From Bradyrhizobium sp. WSM471 (GTDB taxonomy: Bacteria; Pseudomonadota; Alphaproteobacteria; Rhizobiales; Xanthobacteraceae): a stretch of DNA of 64,000 nucleotides. The notes beneath the pieces were generated by a model. That model saw only the letters and a program-made list of their open reading frames with translations. It was not told the DNA's origin and made no database searches. Position numbers and translations under genes: made by a program. Below are positions 28,875-38,100 of the stretch, piece by piece (the first letter of the stretch is position 1; each line of letters opens with the position of its first letter). Location of the stretch: the NCBI RefSeq assembly GCF_000244915.1, contig NZ_CM001442.1, positions 1,054,001 to 1,118,000 on the forward strand, written 5' to 3'.

Positions 28875-29280
28875 GCAACGAAGACCCGAAACGCCGCGGC
28901 TGAATGGAAATTACGCCCGCCACCCTCAAAAGCCGCGCGGACCATACTGATGGCCCATAATCAAGTCAAGCCAAGTCACGATTGTGTCCATTCCCGTTAA
29001 GTGTCTGATTTATTTGGAAATATCGGCGCGAACGGCAGCGCTGCACACAGCGTGACGCCGCACCGCAGCAGGTCTCCGCTTGATCGGCGGACGCCGTCGC
29101 CATTTTGCCCGGCTGCCGGGATCAAAGGGGGCGCCGCGATCGTTCATGTCAAAGGCGCGTTTTGGGCGGCGGATCGCCTCGCCGGGGTGTAGAATTTGCG
29201 AGAAGCGCCACCTTGATGAGCGCCACCTTTATGAGTGCCACCTTCAAGAGTGCTACCTGCGCGTCGTGGCGGAGAACGCG
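28875..29280. other. divergent gap between atpI and the exported protein, with 15-bp tandem repeat
   Basis: About 400 bases. The half nearest atpI should hold its promoter on -. A 63-codon frame at 29001-29192 has no similarity I know of and no good ribosome site. The only structured part is the tandem repeat at 29204-29263. Confidence 0.55.
29204..29263 (+). repeat. four tandem 15-bp units
   Basis: Units AGCGCCACCTTGATG, AGCGCCACCTTTATG, AGTGCCACCTTCAAG and AGTGCTACCTGCGCG follow each other without gaps. The first two differ at one base and divergence grows to the right. Confidence 0.85.
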
Positions 29281-29284
29281 ATGA
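29216..29284 (+). CDS. possible 22-codon leader peptide made from the tandem repeat
   Basis: A short frame beginning ATG inside unit 1 reads MSATF-MSATF-KSATC and then seven more residues. It ends in a TGA that overlaps the ATG of the next gene (ATGA, 29281-29284). Translational coupling is therefore possible. No Shine-Dalgarno is obvious, so this is speculative; it may be chance. Confidence 0.3.
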   Translation: MSATFMSATFKSATCASWRRTR

Positions 29285-29817
29285 GACCAGCGAATTCATC
29301 CACAGCATCATGGCTCGCGGCGGCGGCGTTCGCCGCGGCGATGGCCATCAGCGCCGGCTGCCTTGCCGCGGAATCCGCGCCCGACAGCGAAAACGGCCGC
29401 TACAGCATGACCCCCATCCCCGAGGGCGTGCTGCGGCTCGACACCCGCACCGGGACGGTGTCGACGTGCACCAAGAGCAGCGCCGGCTGGGCCTGCTACG
29501 CGGTACCCGATGAACGTGCCGCGCTCGACGCCGAGATCGGCAGGCTCCAGGCCGAAGTCGAGACGCTGAAGGGACGGCTTGCGGCGGGGCCGACCGTGTC
29601 GGGCAAGATCGACGAGGCACTGCCGAAAACCGATCCGCTCAAGAAGGCGGAGCCGCAAGCACGAGAACCAAAGGCCGCCGAGGGCGAGCGCAGGATCGAG
29701 ATCCCGCTGCCGAGCGACCAGGACGTCGATCGCGTGATGTCATTCCTGGAAAGGGCCTGGCGTCGGCTGATCGACATGGCCAACCGCGTGCAGAAGGACG
29801 TGTCGGGGAAGATTTAG
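29281..29817 (+). CDS. exported coiled-coil protein of unknown function
   Basis: A 178-residue protein I do not recognise. A signal segment (AAAAFAAAMAISAGCLAAE, with a Cys that could be a lipobox, SAGC) comes first. Next is a short domain RYSMTPIPEGVLRLDTRTG with two Cys, then a heptad-like stretch (about residues 80-105, ERAALDAEIGRLQAEVETLK, split as coiled coil) and a C-terminal helix. Similar small proteins are common in Bradyrhizobium. It precedes yjbQ by 30 bases. Confidence 0.78.
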   Translation: MRPANSSTASWLAAAAFAAAMAISAGCLAAESAPDSENGRYSMTPIPEGVLRLDTRTGTVSTCTKSSAGWACYAVPDERAALDAEIGRLQAEVETLKGRLAAGPTVSGKIDEALPKTDPLKKAEPQAREPKAAEGERRIEIPLPSDQDVDRVMSFLERAWRRLIDMANRVQKDVSGKI

Positions 29818-29847
29818 CGGCTCCCTCGGTATCGTAACGGAGTCCCC

Positions 29848-30327
29848 ATGACATCAGCCAAATCCATCTCGCGCTCGGCGCCGTCGTCAGGGCCGGCCAC
29901 CACCATCGCATCGTCGCTGCTGACCGTGCAGACGCCGGGGCGCGGCTTCAGCGACCTCACCGCCGAGGCGGCGCGGTTCATCGCCGACGTTCATGCGCGG
30001 GACGGCGTGCTCACGCTGTTCATCCGTCACACCTCGGCGTCTCTGACAATTCAGGAGAATGCCGACCCGTCGGTGCTGGTCGACCTCACTACGGTGCTGG
30101 CGCGGCTCGCGCCCGACGATGAAGATGCGGGCTGGACTCACGACACCGAAGGGCCGGACGACATGCCGGCGCATATCAAAACCATGCTCACGGGGACATC
30201 GCTCCAGGTGCCGGTGCTGAACGGCAGGCTCGCGCTTGGCACCTGGCAGGCGATCTATCTGATCGAGCATCGCGCCCGCCCGCACCGGCGCGAGGTGGTG
30301 CTGCAATTCATCGGCGGCAATCAGTAG
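29848..30327 (+). CDS. YjbQ/UPF0047 family protein
   Basis: A 159-residue protein with the family motif FIRHTSASLTIQENADPSV (His in a metal-binding set) and the C-terminal GTWQAIYLIEHRARPHRREV. Family members have weak thiamine-phosphate synthase activity in vitro; the true role is unclear. No TPP riboswitch is visible upstream. The N-terminal 25 residues are a low-complexity tail, and the start could be later. Confidence 0.9.
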   Translation: MTSAKSISRSAPSSGPATTIASSLLTVQTPGRGFSDLTAEAARFIADVHARDGVLTLFIRHTSASLTIQENADPSVLVDLTTVLARLAPDDEDAGWTHDTEGPDDMPAHIKTMLTGTSLQVPVLNGRLALGTWQAIYLIEHRARPHRREVVLQFIGGNQ

Positions 30328-30392
30328 AGCGTCTTCGAGCGAAGTGGATCCCGGTTCGCGTCAAGAAAACGCGTCAAAACAAGCAATTCCGG
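30327..30392. repeat. intergenic repeat, CGCGTTTTCTTCACGCG type, copy 2
   Basis: Reads CGAGCGAAGTGGATC and then CGCGTCAAGAAAACGCGTCA, the reverse complement of the block at 19250-19295 with a few changes. It lies directly after the yjbQ stop. Confidence 0.85.
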
Positions 30393-30404
30393 AGCTCAAA
30401 ACAA

Positions 30405-30431
30405 AACCGGCCGCGGAGACCGCGGCCGGTT
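30405..30431. terminator. bidirectional hairpin terminator
   Basis: AACCGGCCGCGG and CCGCGGCCGGTT pair over 12 bases around a 3-base loop, with an A-rich left flank. It separates convergent yjbQ and the MFS gene. Confidence 0.75.
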
Positions 30432-30455
30432 AGTGTTGATCTCGATCTGCGTCGA

Positions 30456-32120
30456 TCAGGTCGACTTGATATCGACGTCCTTGGTCTCCGGCAGGAAGAA
30501 CAAGCCGATCACGACGGTAATCGACGCGAAGATGACCGGATACCAGAGGCCCGCATAGATATCGCCCGTCGAGGCCACGATGGCGAAGGCGGTCGCCGGC
30601 AGCAGGCCGCCGAACCAGCCGTTACCGATGTGGTAGGGCAGCGACATCGAGGTGTAGCGGATGCGGGTCGGGAACAGTTCGACCAGCATCGCGGCGATCG
30701 GGCCGTAGACCATGGTGACGAAGATCACCAGGACGAACAGCAGTCCGACGACCGCCGCCACCTGCGGACGGAAGATGTCGAACGGATGCGCCATCTTTAC
30801 GATGCCCGCATCGCCGGCCTTCGGATAGCCGGCTGCCTGCACGGCGGCGAGGACCGCCGGATTGCCGTCCTTGGCGTTGGCGTAGGGAACTTCCTTACCG
30901 TTGACCATCACCTTCACGCCGGAGCCGGCCGCGCCTGGCGTGGTCCCGTACTTGACCGACGACTGCGACAGGTAGGCACGTGCGGTGTCGCAAGGCGAGG
31001 TGAAGACGCGGGTGCCGACCGGGTTGAACAGGTCGCCGCAGCCTTTCGGATCTGCCACCACGTCAACCTTGATCGACTCGATCGCCTTCTCCAGCGCCGG
31101 GTTGGCGTTGGTGGTGATCATCTTGAAGATCGGGAAGAAGGTCAGCGCCGCGATCAGACAGCCGCCGAGGATGATCGGCTTGCGGCCGATCCTGTCGGAG
31201 AGCATGCCGAACACGATGAAGAAGCCGGTGCCGAACAGGAGCGACCAGGCGATCAGCAGGTTGGCGGTGTAGCCGTCGACCTTGAGGATCGATTGCAGGA
31301 AGAACAGCGCGTAGAACTGGCCGGTGTACCAGACCACGCCCTGGCCCATCACGCCGCCAAGCAGCGCCAGCAGCACGAGCTTGCCGTTCTGCCAGTTGCC
31401 GAAGGCTTCCGTCAGCGGGGCCTTCGAGCTCTTCCCCTCGTCCTTCATCTTTTGGAAGATCGGGGATTCGTTGAGGCGAAGCCGGATCCAGACCGAGACG
31501 CCGAGCAGCAGCACCGAGACCAGGAACGGAATGCGCCAGCCCCAGGCCGCGAAGTCGGGTTCGCCGAGCGCGGAGCGCGTGAACAGGATCACCAGCAGCG
31601 ACAGGAACAGGCCGAGCGTCGCCGTGGTCTGGATGAAGGAGGTGTAGTAGCCGCGCTTGCCGTTCGGAGCATGCTCCGCGACGTAGGTGGCCGCACCGCC
31701 ATATTCACCGCCGAGCGCGAGGCCCTGAGCGAGACGCAGCGCGATCAGGATGATCGGGGCCGCGATGCCGATGGTCGCCGCATTGGGCAGCAGGCCGACG
31801 ATGAAGGTCGACAGACCCATGATCAGGATGGTGACGAGGAAGGTGTATTTGCGGCCGACGATGTCGCCGACACGGCCGAACACGATTGCGCCGAACGGGC
31901 GCACCAGGAAGCCCGCCGCGAAGGCCAGCAGCGCGAAGATGTCGCGGGTTGCCGGCGGATAGGCCGAGAAGAACTGCGCGCCGATGATGCCGGCCAGCGA
32001 ACCGTAGAGATAGAAATCGTACCACTCGAAGACGGTACCGAGCGAGGAGGCGAGAATGACGAACCGTTCGTCCTTCGTCATCCCTCCCGCGCCTGCTTGA
32101 GACACAGCCATTGTCGACAT
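30456..32120 (-). CDS. MFS transporter, metabolite:H+ symporter (MHS) family
   Basis: A 554-residue transporter with twelve predicted helices. The WYDFYLYG start of helix 1, the GRVGDIVGRKY loop 2-3 motif, LRLAQGLALGGEYGG and DRIGRKP (loop 8-9) place it in the MHS group with ProP, KgtP and ShiA. Between helices 9 and 10 it carries an insert of about 95 residues (roughly 345-445) that would be periplasmic and contains two Cys (CGDLFNP and SPCDT). Substrate unknown; it is the only large transporter in this stretch. A second ATG nine bases in is an alternative start. Confidence 0.93.
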   Translation of the reverse strand: MSTMAVSQAGAGGMTKDERFVILASSLGTVFEWYDFYLYGSLAGIIGAQFFSAYPPATRDIFALLAFAAGFLVRPFGAIVFGRVGDIVGRKYTFLVTILIMGLSTFIVGLLPNAATIGIAAPIILIALRLAQGLALGGEYGGAATYVAEHAPNGKRGYYTSFIQTTATLGLFLSLLVILFTRSALGEPDFAAWGWRIPFLVSVLLLGVSVWIRLRLNESPIFQKMKDEGKSSKAPLTEAFGNWQNGKLVLLALLGGVMGQGVVWYTGQFYALFFLQSILKVDGYTANLLIAWSLLFGTGFFIVFGMLSDRIGRKPIILGGCLIAALTFFPIFKMITTNANPALEKAIESIKVDVVADPKGCGDLFNPVGTRVFTSPCDTARAYLSQSSVKYGTTPGAAGSGVKVMVNGKEVPYANAKDGNPAVLAAVQAAGYPKAGDAGIVKMAHPFDIFRPQVAAVVGLLFVLVIFVTMVYGPIAAMLVELFPTRIRYTSMSLPYHIGNGWFGGLLPATAFAIVASTGDIYAGLWYPVIFASITVVIGLFFLPETKDVDIKST

Positions 32121-32425
32121 GTTGAGTCGCTCCCCGAAAAATCGTTTCCTCGCGCCTTGGATGTCCGGTCATGCCGGATCAACCCAAGCCTTGCCCCCAA
32201 GGTAACATTGCCGTGAAACCCGCCCCAATACGACTTTCGGCCTTTCGCACTGACGCGCACCTGACGCCGCGGGCGTTCCATTCGGCAACATAGTGCCGAC
32301 CTGTGGATTAACCCCGTTGCCGCAAAGGGATAATGTCCACTTGCATGCCACGGCTGGTCGGGAAACAATTGACCCAAGGGCCTGCGCCGGCTTACTGGCC
32401 CGGTGCGATTGCCAGCAAGAGAACG
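32121..32425. other. gap between divergent MFS and response regulator genes
   Basis: About 305 bases; no gene, repeat or clear operator seen. GGGATAATGTCC near 32329 could be part of a promoter for the response regulator. Confidence 0.5.
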
Positions 32426-33097
32426 ATGAACGCTCCCTCGACCCATCTCGTCATTGCCGATGACCACCCGCTGTTCCGCGACGCGCTGCGGCAGGCGGTG
32501 GCGGGCGTCCTGAGCTCGGCCAGGATCGACGAGGCTGGATCGTTCGAGGATTTGACCAAGCTTTTGGAACAGACCTCCGACGTCGACCTGATCCTGCTCG
32601 ACCTCTCGATGCCCGGGATCTCCGGCTTTTCAGGCCTGATCTATCTGCGCGCGCAATATCCGGCGATCCCGGTGGTGATCGTTTCCGCTTCCGACGACAG
32701 CGCTACGATCCGCCGCTCGCTCGATTTCGGCGCTTCCGGTTTCATTCCGAAGCGATTCGGCGTCGAGACCCTGCGCGACGCCATTCTCAAGGTAATGGAA
32801 GGCGAGGTCTGGGTTCCCGCCGACACCGATCTGTCGGCCGTCGCCGATCCCGACATGACGCGCCTGCGTGACCGGCTGGTGACGCTGACGCCCCAGCAGG
32901 TCCGGGTCCTGATGATGCTGTCGGAGGGGTTGCTCAACAAGCAAATCGCCTATGAGCTCGGCGTCTCCGAGGCCACCATCAAGGCGCACGTCTCGGCGAT
33001 CCTGCAAAAGCTCGGCGTCGAAAGCCGGACCCAGGCCGTGATCGCCGCCGCAAAAATTGCCGGCGGCCAGTGGAAGCAGGGCACCCCGGCGGGGTGA
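32426..33097 (+). CDS. orphan NarL/LuxR-type response regulator
   Basis: A 223-residue regulator: receiver domain with DDHP and Asp59 in DLILLDLSMPG, then a linker, then a LuxR HTH with LTPQQVRVLMMLSEGLLNKQIAYELGVSEATIK (in three helices). There is no kinase next to it. The ATG at 32426 was chosen over upstream in-frame starts because the receiver fold begins here and AGCAAGAGAACG precedes it. Confidence 0.93.
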   Translation: MNAPSTHLVIADDHPLFRDALRQAVAGVLSSARIDEAGSFEDLTKLLEQTSDVDLILLDLSMPGISGFSGLIYLRAQYPAIPVVIVSASDDSATIRRSLDFGASGFIPKRFGVETLRDAILKVMEGEVWVPADTDLSAVADPDMTRLRDRLVTLTPQQVRVLMMLSEGLLNKQIAYELGVSEATIKAHVSAILQKLGVESRTQAVIAAAKIAGGQWKQGTPAG

Positions 33098-33121
33098 GGC
33101 TGTAGCGAGGGCCTCTCGCCT

Positions 33122-33208
33122 GTAGCCCGGATGAGCGAAGTGACATCCGGGACCGCAGTGCGGCTAGCTGGCGAAAGCCCCGGATATCGCTTCGCTCATC
33201 CGGGCTAC
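33122..33208. repeat. palindromic repeat, GTAGCCCGGATGAGCG type
   Basis: The 19-base arm GTAGCCCGGATGAGCGAAG is matched exactly by CTTCGCTCATCCGGGCTAC on the right. It lies 24 bases after the response-regulator stop. This is a common Bradyrhizobium repeat. Confidence 0.88.
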
Positions 33209-33324
33209 CGGACCTCCTCTGTGTCGCCCCCCTGTCAATCCGCCGCCGCAAAAATATTCCACTTTACCGAAATTCGGTTTTGGCGTATGTGTCGCTCATC
33301 CCGGCTCATCCTTGAGGGGCGATC

Positions 33325-33870
33325 TTGTGGTCGTCACGTTCGCGAGCCGGGCTTGCGGTGGACGCGGCAGCGTTCGGGTGCGAGAGCTAGGGGCAGGGCG
33401 GATTGCTCTCCGTGAGCCCATGGCTTCGTTCCGACGAGCGGCGCTGTTAGGTTCGTCTCGTCTGTAAGTTTCCGGCTCCGTCGACAGGGCTGGAAAAACT
33501 GCGGCGAAATGGCGGGCCGTGCGTACGGCAAAACCGTGTGGTCCTGGCCGTCGTTGCTACGGTCAAGCCTTTGCGGATGCGGCATGCGCGTCAACCGGCG
33601 CGGTGCCGGTGACTTTCGCGAAGGCGAGGGAGGCCAGCAGGAACTCGGCTCCCGGGAGAGCACGGCATAAGCCGTCCAACCATCGCGCAGGGAAGGCCGA
33701 GTGATTGGCACCACCTGTATGCTGCTGTGCGGTTTTCCTGCGTGTGCTTTTCGCGCAGCGGACCGCGGGTGCGAGGTCAGCACCCGGCCTTCCCTGCGCC
33801 CTCTTGGATTTGAGGGTGGAGCGACCAATCAAGGCTCGGGCGAAACGCGCCGCGAGGATGCGAACGCATG
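33325..33870. repeat. long structured interspersed repeat of Bradyrhizobium type
   Basis: I recognise this stretch as one of the long intergenic elements that recur in Bradyrhizobium genomes. It contains the blocks GAGCCGGGCTTGCGGTGGAC, CACGGCATAAGCCGTCCAAC and CGCGCAGGGAAGGCC. A large stem-loop closes it: GCGCAGGGAAGGCC (33685-33698) pairs with GGCCTTCCCTGCGC (33786-33799), with GGGTGC/GCACCC inside. Open frames crossing it (for example 33334-33828 on -) have no protein-like pattern. Boundaries are approximate, and copy number comes from memory, not from a search. Confidence 0.6.
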
Positions 33871-33890
33871 TCTGTCGCCTCGCGCTCGGT

Positions 33891-33969
33891 GTCATCGTCC
33901 GCGCAGGCGGACGATCCCGTATCCCAGAGACGCCTGTGATGGAATCGAGACGCCCCGGCGTACTGGATT
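33891..33969. repeat. palindromic repeat, GTCATCG-GCGGGCGAT type, copy 2
   Basis: GTCATCGTCCGCGCAGGCGG then ACGATCCCGTATCCCAGAGAC, a TGATGGAATCGAGACGCC block and GGCGTACTGGAT. The order and spacing match the reverse complement of 26057-26156. It lies upstream of the alpha/beta hydrolase gene. Confidence 0.8.
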
Positions 33970-34100
33970 CCAGCTTGCCGCCTCAAAATCGGGTCGCAGA
34001 TGCTGGAGCCGGAACCTCACAACTTCTCACAACTCCAAACGGGTGTCTCGCGGTCGCCGCTGCTAGTCAGTGCACGACCGATCAAAGAGGGAGCAGCACC

Positions 34101-35132
34101 ATGAAACAGATCATTGACCAGCACCGGCGCCGGTTTTTCGGCGTCGCCGGGGGAACTGTCGCCGCCGGCCTCGGCGTGATCGGCCTCGCCCGCGCCGAAT
34201 CGGAAGCGCCGCGCTCGGCCGCGACGAATGCGTCGTTCGGCGCGATCAAGCAGATCGACGCCGGCGTCCTCAGCGTCGGCTACGCGGAGGCCGGTCCTGC
34301 GGACGGTCCGGTCGCGATCCTGCTACACGGCTGGCCCTACGACATTCACGCCTTCGTCGACGTCGCGCCGATCCTGGCAAAGGCCGGCTATCGCGTCATC
34401 ATTCCCTATCTGCGCGGCTACGGCTCGACCCACTTCCTCTCCGCCGAGACGCCGCGCAACGGCGAGCCGGCGGCAATGGCCGCCGACATCATCGCGCTGA
34501 TGGACAAGCTCGACATCAAGAAGGCTGTTGTCGCCGGTTTCGATTGGGGCGCGCGCACTGCCGACATCATCGCCGCACTGTGGCCGGATCGCTGCCGCGC
34601 GCTGGTCTCGGTCAGCGGCTATCTGATCTCCAGCCAGGCCGCGGGCAACGCGCCGCTGCCGCCGTCGGCCGAGCTGCTGTGGTGGTACCAGTTCTATTTC
34701 TCGACCGAGCGCGGCCGCGCCGGATACGAGAAATACACCCATGACTTCGCCAAGCTGATCTGGAAGCTGGCTTCGCCGCAGTGGAAGTTCGACGACGCCA
34801 CTTTCGACCGCAGCGCGGCGGCGCTGGACAACAAGGATCACGTCGCGATCACGATCCACAATTACCGCTGGCGGCTCGGGCTCGCCCAGGGCGAAGCGAA
34901 ATACGAGGAGCTCGAAAAGAAACTCGCGGCAGCTCCGGTGATCGGCGTCCCAACCATCACGATGGAAGGCGACGCCAATGGCGCGCCACACCCCGACCCA
35001 AGCGCCTATGCCAAGAAGTTCTCCGGCCGGTACGACTATCGCCTGATCACCGGCGGCATCGGCCACAATCTGCCGCAGGAAGCCCCACAAGCGTTTGCCA
35101 AGGCCGTCATCGACGCCGACGGCGGCGCCTGA
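34101..35132 (+). CDS. Tat-exported alpha/beta hydrolase (epoxide hydrolase / haloalkane dehalogenase type)
   Basis: A 343-residue protein. RRRFFGVAGG near residue 9 is a twin-arginine export motif followed by a hydrophobic stretch ending ARAES. The alpha/beta hydrolase fold has LLHGWPYD (oxyanion region) and a nucleophile elbow GFDWGAR with Asp148. An Asp nucleophile, not Ser, points to epoxide hydrolases or haloalkane dehalogenases. The catalytic His is in GGIGHNLPQEAP. The start is the ATG at 34101 after GAGGGAGCAGC. Upstream bases in frame belong to the repeat island. Confidence 0.9.
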   Translation: MKQIIDQHRRRFFGVAGGTVAAGLGVIGLARAESEAPRSAATNASFGAIKQIDAGVLSVGYAEAGPADGPVAILLHGWPYDIHAFVDVAPILAKAGYRVIIPYLRGYGSTHFLSAETPRNGEPAAMAADIIALMDKLDIKKAVVAGFDWGARTADIIAALWPDRCRALVSVSGYLISSQAAGNAPLPPSAELLWWYQFYFSTERGRAGYEKYTHDFAKLIWKLASPQWKFDDATFDRSAAALDNKDHVAITIHNYRWRLGLAQGEAKYEELEKKLAAAPVIGVPTITMEGDANGAPHPDPSAYAKKFSGRYDYRLITGGIGHNLPQEAPQAFAKAVIDADGGA

Positions 35133-35136
35133 CCCG

Positions 35137-38100
35137 CTATTCCGCCGCCACCATCTGCTGCGTGCGCCACTGGCCGAGCAGGGCGCGGAGCGAAGCCGGC
35201 TTGACCGGCTTGTTGAGCACCGCGACCTTTTCGTCGCGCGCAGCCATTTGCACGGCGGGGCTGCGGTCGGCGGTGATCAGGATCGCGGGGATGCCATCAC
35301 CGAAGCGGCGGCGGATGTCGCGGATCGCCGCGATGCCGTTGCCGCGATCGAGGTGATAATCGACCAGCAGGCCGGTCACGCGACGACCGGCAGTTTCGAT
35401 CGCGGCGATCGCACCCTCGGGATCGGCCACCGCGATCACTTCGGCGTCCCAGGCCTTCAGCAGCGTGCGCATGCCGTCGAGGATCGCGGCGTCGTTCTCG
35501 ATGCAGACGATCAGGGTACCCGAGATCGAGGTGCGTGCGAGCGGCGTCGCACTGGTCACGGCCGCGGTGTGGGTGATCGCCTTCGCCGTCGGCACCGTCA
35601 CGGAAAACACCGAGCCGCCGCCGACATTGGAATCGATGGCGATGCCGTGGTTGAGCACGCGCGCCAACCGCTCGACGATCGACAGACCAAGGCCGAGGCC
35701 GCGGGCGATCCGCGCGCCCTGCTCGAGGCGGTGGAATTCCTTGAAGATCTCGCCGCGCTTGACCGCCGGGATGCCGACGCCGGTGTCGTAGACGCAGATC
35801 TTGAGCGAGGCGCCGCGGCGGCGGCAGCCGACCAGCACGCGTCCGCGCGGGGTATATTTGATCGCGTTGGAGATCAGGTTCTGGAGCAACCGCCGCAGCA
35901 GCAGACGATCCGACTCGACCGGCAGCGAGCATGGCACGAACACGAGCGCCAGATTCTTGGCGCGTGCGATCGGCGCGAACTCGATCTCCAGCGAGCGCAT
36001 CAGGTCGGCCATCTTGAAGCTCGAGATCGAGGTCGTCATCGCGCCGGCGTCGAGCCTGGAGATGTCGAGCAGCGCGCCGAGGATCTCCTCGATCGCCTGG
36101 AGCGATTCGTCGATGTTCTCGACCAGCCGCGTCTCCTCGCCGCTGTGCTGACGCTCGACCAGGCTCGTGACATAGAGCCGCGCCGCGTTCAGCGGCTGGA
36201 GAATGTCGTGGCTGGCGGCGGCGAGAAAGCGCGTCTTGGAGATGCTGGCGTCTTCGGCCGCGCTCTTGGCCAGCGCCAGCTCGGAATTCAGCAGGGTCAG
36301 CTCCTCGGTGCGGTCGCGCACCCGCTTTTCCAGCGTCGCATTGGCGCGCTCCAGCGCTTCGGCCGCCTCGAACGTGGGCGTGACGTCGGTGAAGGTGATG
36401 ACGAAGCCGCCGCCGGGCATGCGGTTGGTCAAGATCTCGATGACCATGTGACGATCGGGCAGGCGTTCGAGATAAGGCTCGCCATCGGTGGTGTAGGCCG
36501 CGAGCCTGCGCGCCAGCATGGCCTCGCGGTCGATGGGATCGGCCGGCTCGCTCACGCTCATGAATTCCAGGATTTCACGCAACGGCGTGCCGAACTGGAT
36601 GAAATGCGGGGGAACGTTGAGGAGATCGCCGAACTGCCTGTTGGAGCAGATCAGTTGCAGATCGGCATCGAACACCGCGATGCCCTGGCGCACATGGTTG
36701 AGCGCGGTCTGAAGGATCTCGCGGTTGAAATGAAGCGCCGCATGGGAATCGTCGAGCAGCTTGAGCGCAGCCTTGGCGGAGACCGTCCGTTTGCGCAGCA
36801 GCAGCGACATCACCAGACGCGAGGAGGCCGCACCGATCGAGGAGGCGATCAGGTGCTCGGCGTGCTGCAGCAGCTCGAAATCGGCGGGTGCCCCGGACTC
36901 CAGCCGCACATTGCGCCGCGCGGAGAATGCCTCGAACGAATGCCGCGCGCGGTCAGGCCCGAGATATTGCGCCACCGTGGTCTGGATGTCCTGCACCGTG
37001 ACGGTGGTGCGCCAGCGCCGGAAGTTCGGGGAAATCGGCGCGAGCGTGTTGGGGACGAACAGATCGGCCTGCACTAGCTCGATCGAAGACGGCCGGCGCG
37101 CCAGCGACAGCAGCACATAGGTGAGGACGTTGAGCGACAGCGACCAGACCACCCCGTGCATCAGCGGCGGCAAATCGGCGCCGAACAGCGCCTGCGGCCG
37201 CAGCGCCTCGATTCCGAACGGGCCGTGCTGGAGCAGCAGGATGCCGGCCGTCGAAGTATCCATGAAGCTCGGGATGAACAGCGTGTAGAGCCACACCGCG
37301 AAGCCGACCAGCATGCCGCCGATCGCGCCGCGCGCGGTCGCGCGCCGCCACAGCAGTCCGCCGAAGAAGCTCGGTGCAAGCTGGGCGATGGCGGCAAAAG
37401 ACAGCAGACCGATCGCCACAAGCTGGGTGTTGCCGAGCGCGCGGTAGTAGAAATAGGCCATCACCATGATGGCGAAGATCGCGAGCCGGCGCGAGCGCAG
37501 CAGGAAGTCGCTGAAATCGGCGCCGCCGGTGCGCCCCTCGGGCCGTCGTTGCAGTACCAGGGGCACCACGAGATCGTTCGAGACCATGATGGAGAGCGCG
37601 ACGCATTCGACGATCACCATCGCGGTCGCCGCCGACAGGCCGCCGACAAAGACGGCGACGCTCAGCAGATCCGCGCCGCCCTCCATCGGCAGCGCCAGCA
37701 CGTACATATCAGGATCGGCGGCGCCGAACGGGAAGCTGACGAGGCCGGCGAACGCGATCGGGATCACGAACAGATTGATGGCGACGAGATAGAGCGGAAA
37801 CAGCCAGCGCGCGCGGCCGACTTCGGCGTCCGAGGAATTCTCCACCACGCTAACGTGGAACTGGCGCGGCAGCAGCATGATCGCGCACAGCGACAGCAGC
37901 GTCATGGTCAGGAAGTTGCCGATCGACGGCGAATAGTTGATGACGCGCACCGCCTCCGGTGTCTTCATCGCGCGCTCGATCAATTCGTGCGGCGAGAACA
38001 TCCAGAACGTGACGAAGATGCCCGCGGCGAGGAAGGCGACCAGCTTGATGATGGATTCGGTCGCGACCGCCAGCATCAGGCCGTGCTGGTGCTCGGTGGC

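Noticed and set aside
29001..29192. A 63-codon frame beginning GTG before the tandem repeat
   Set aside because: No ribosome-binding site and a non-protein-like second half; left as gap.
29780..29848. A TPP riboswitch in front of the YjbQ gene
   Set aside because: None of the conserved thi-box blocks is present and the gap is only 30 bases.
33334..33828. A 164-codon frame on - within the long repeat
   Set aside because: Recalled as a typical spurious protein from a repeat; it crosses the stem-loop arms and shows no protein-like pattern.
35095..37077. A 660-codon + frame antisense to the symporter-kinase gene
   Set aside because: Repetitive Arg/Asp/Gly composition; the kinase motifs on - are complete.
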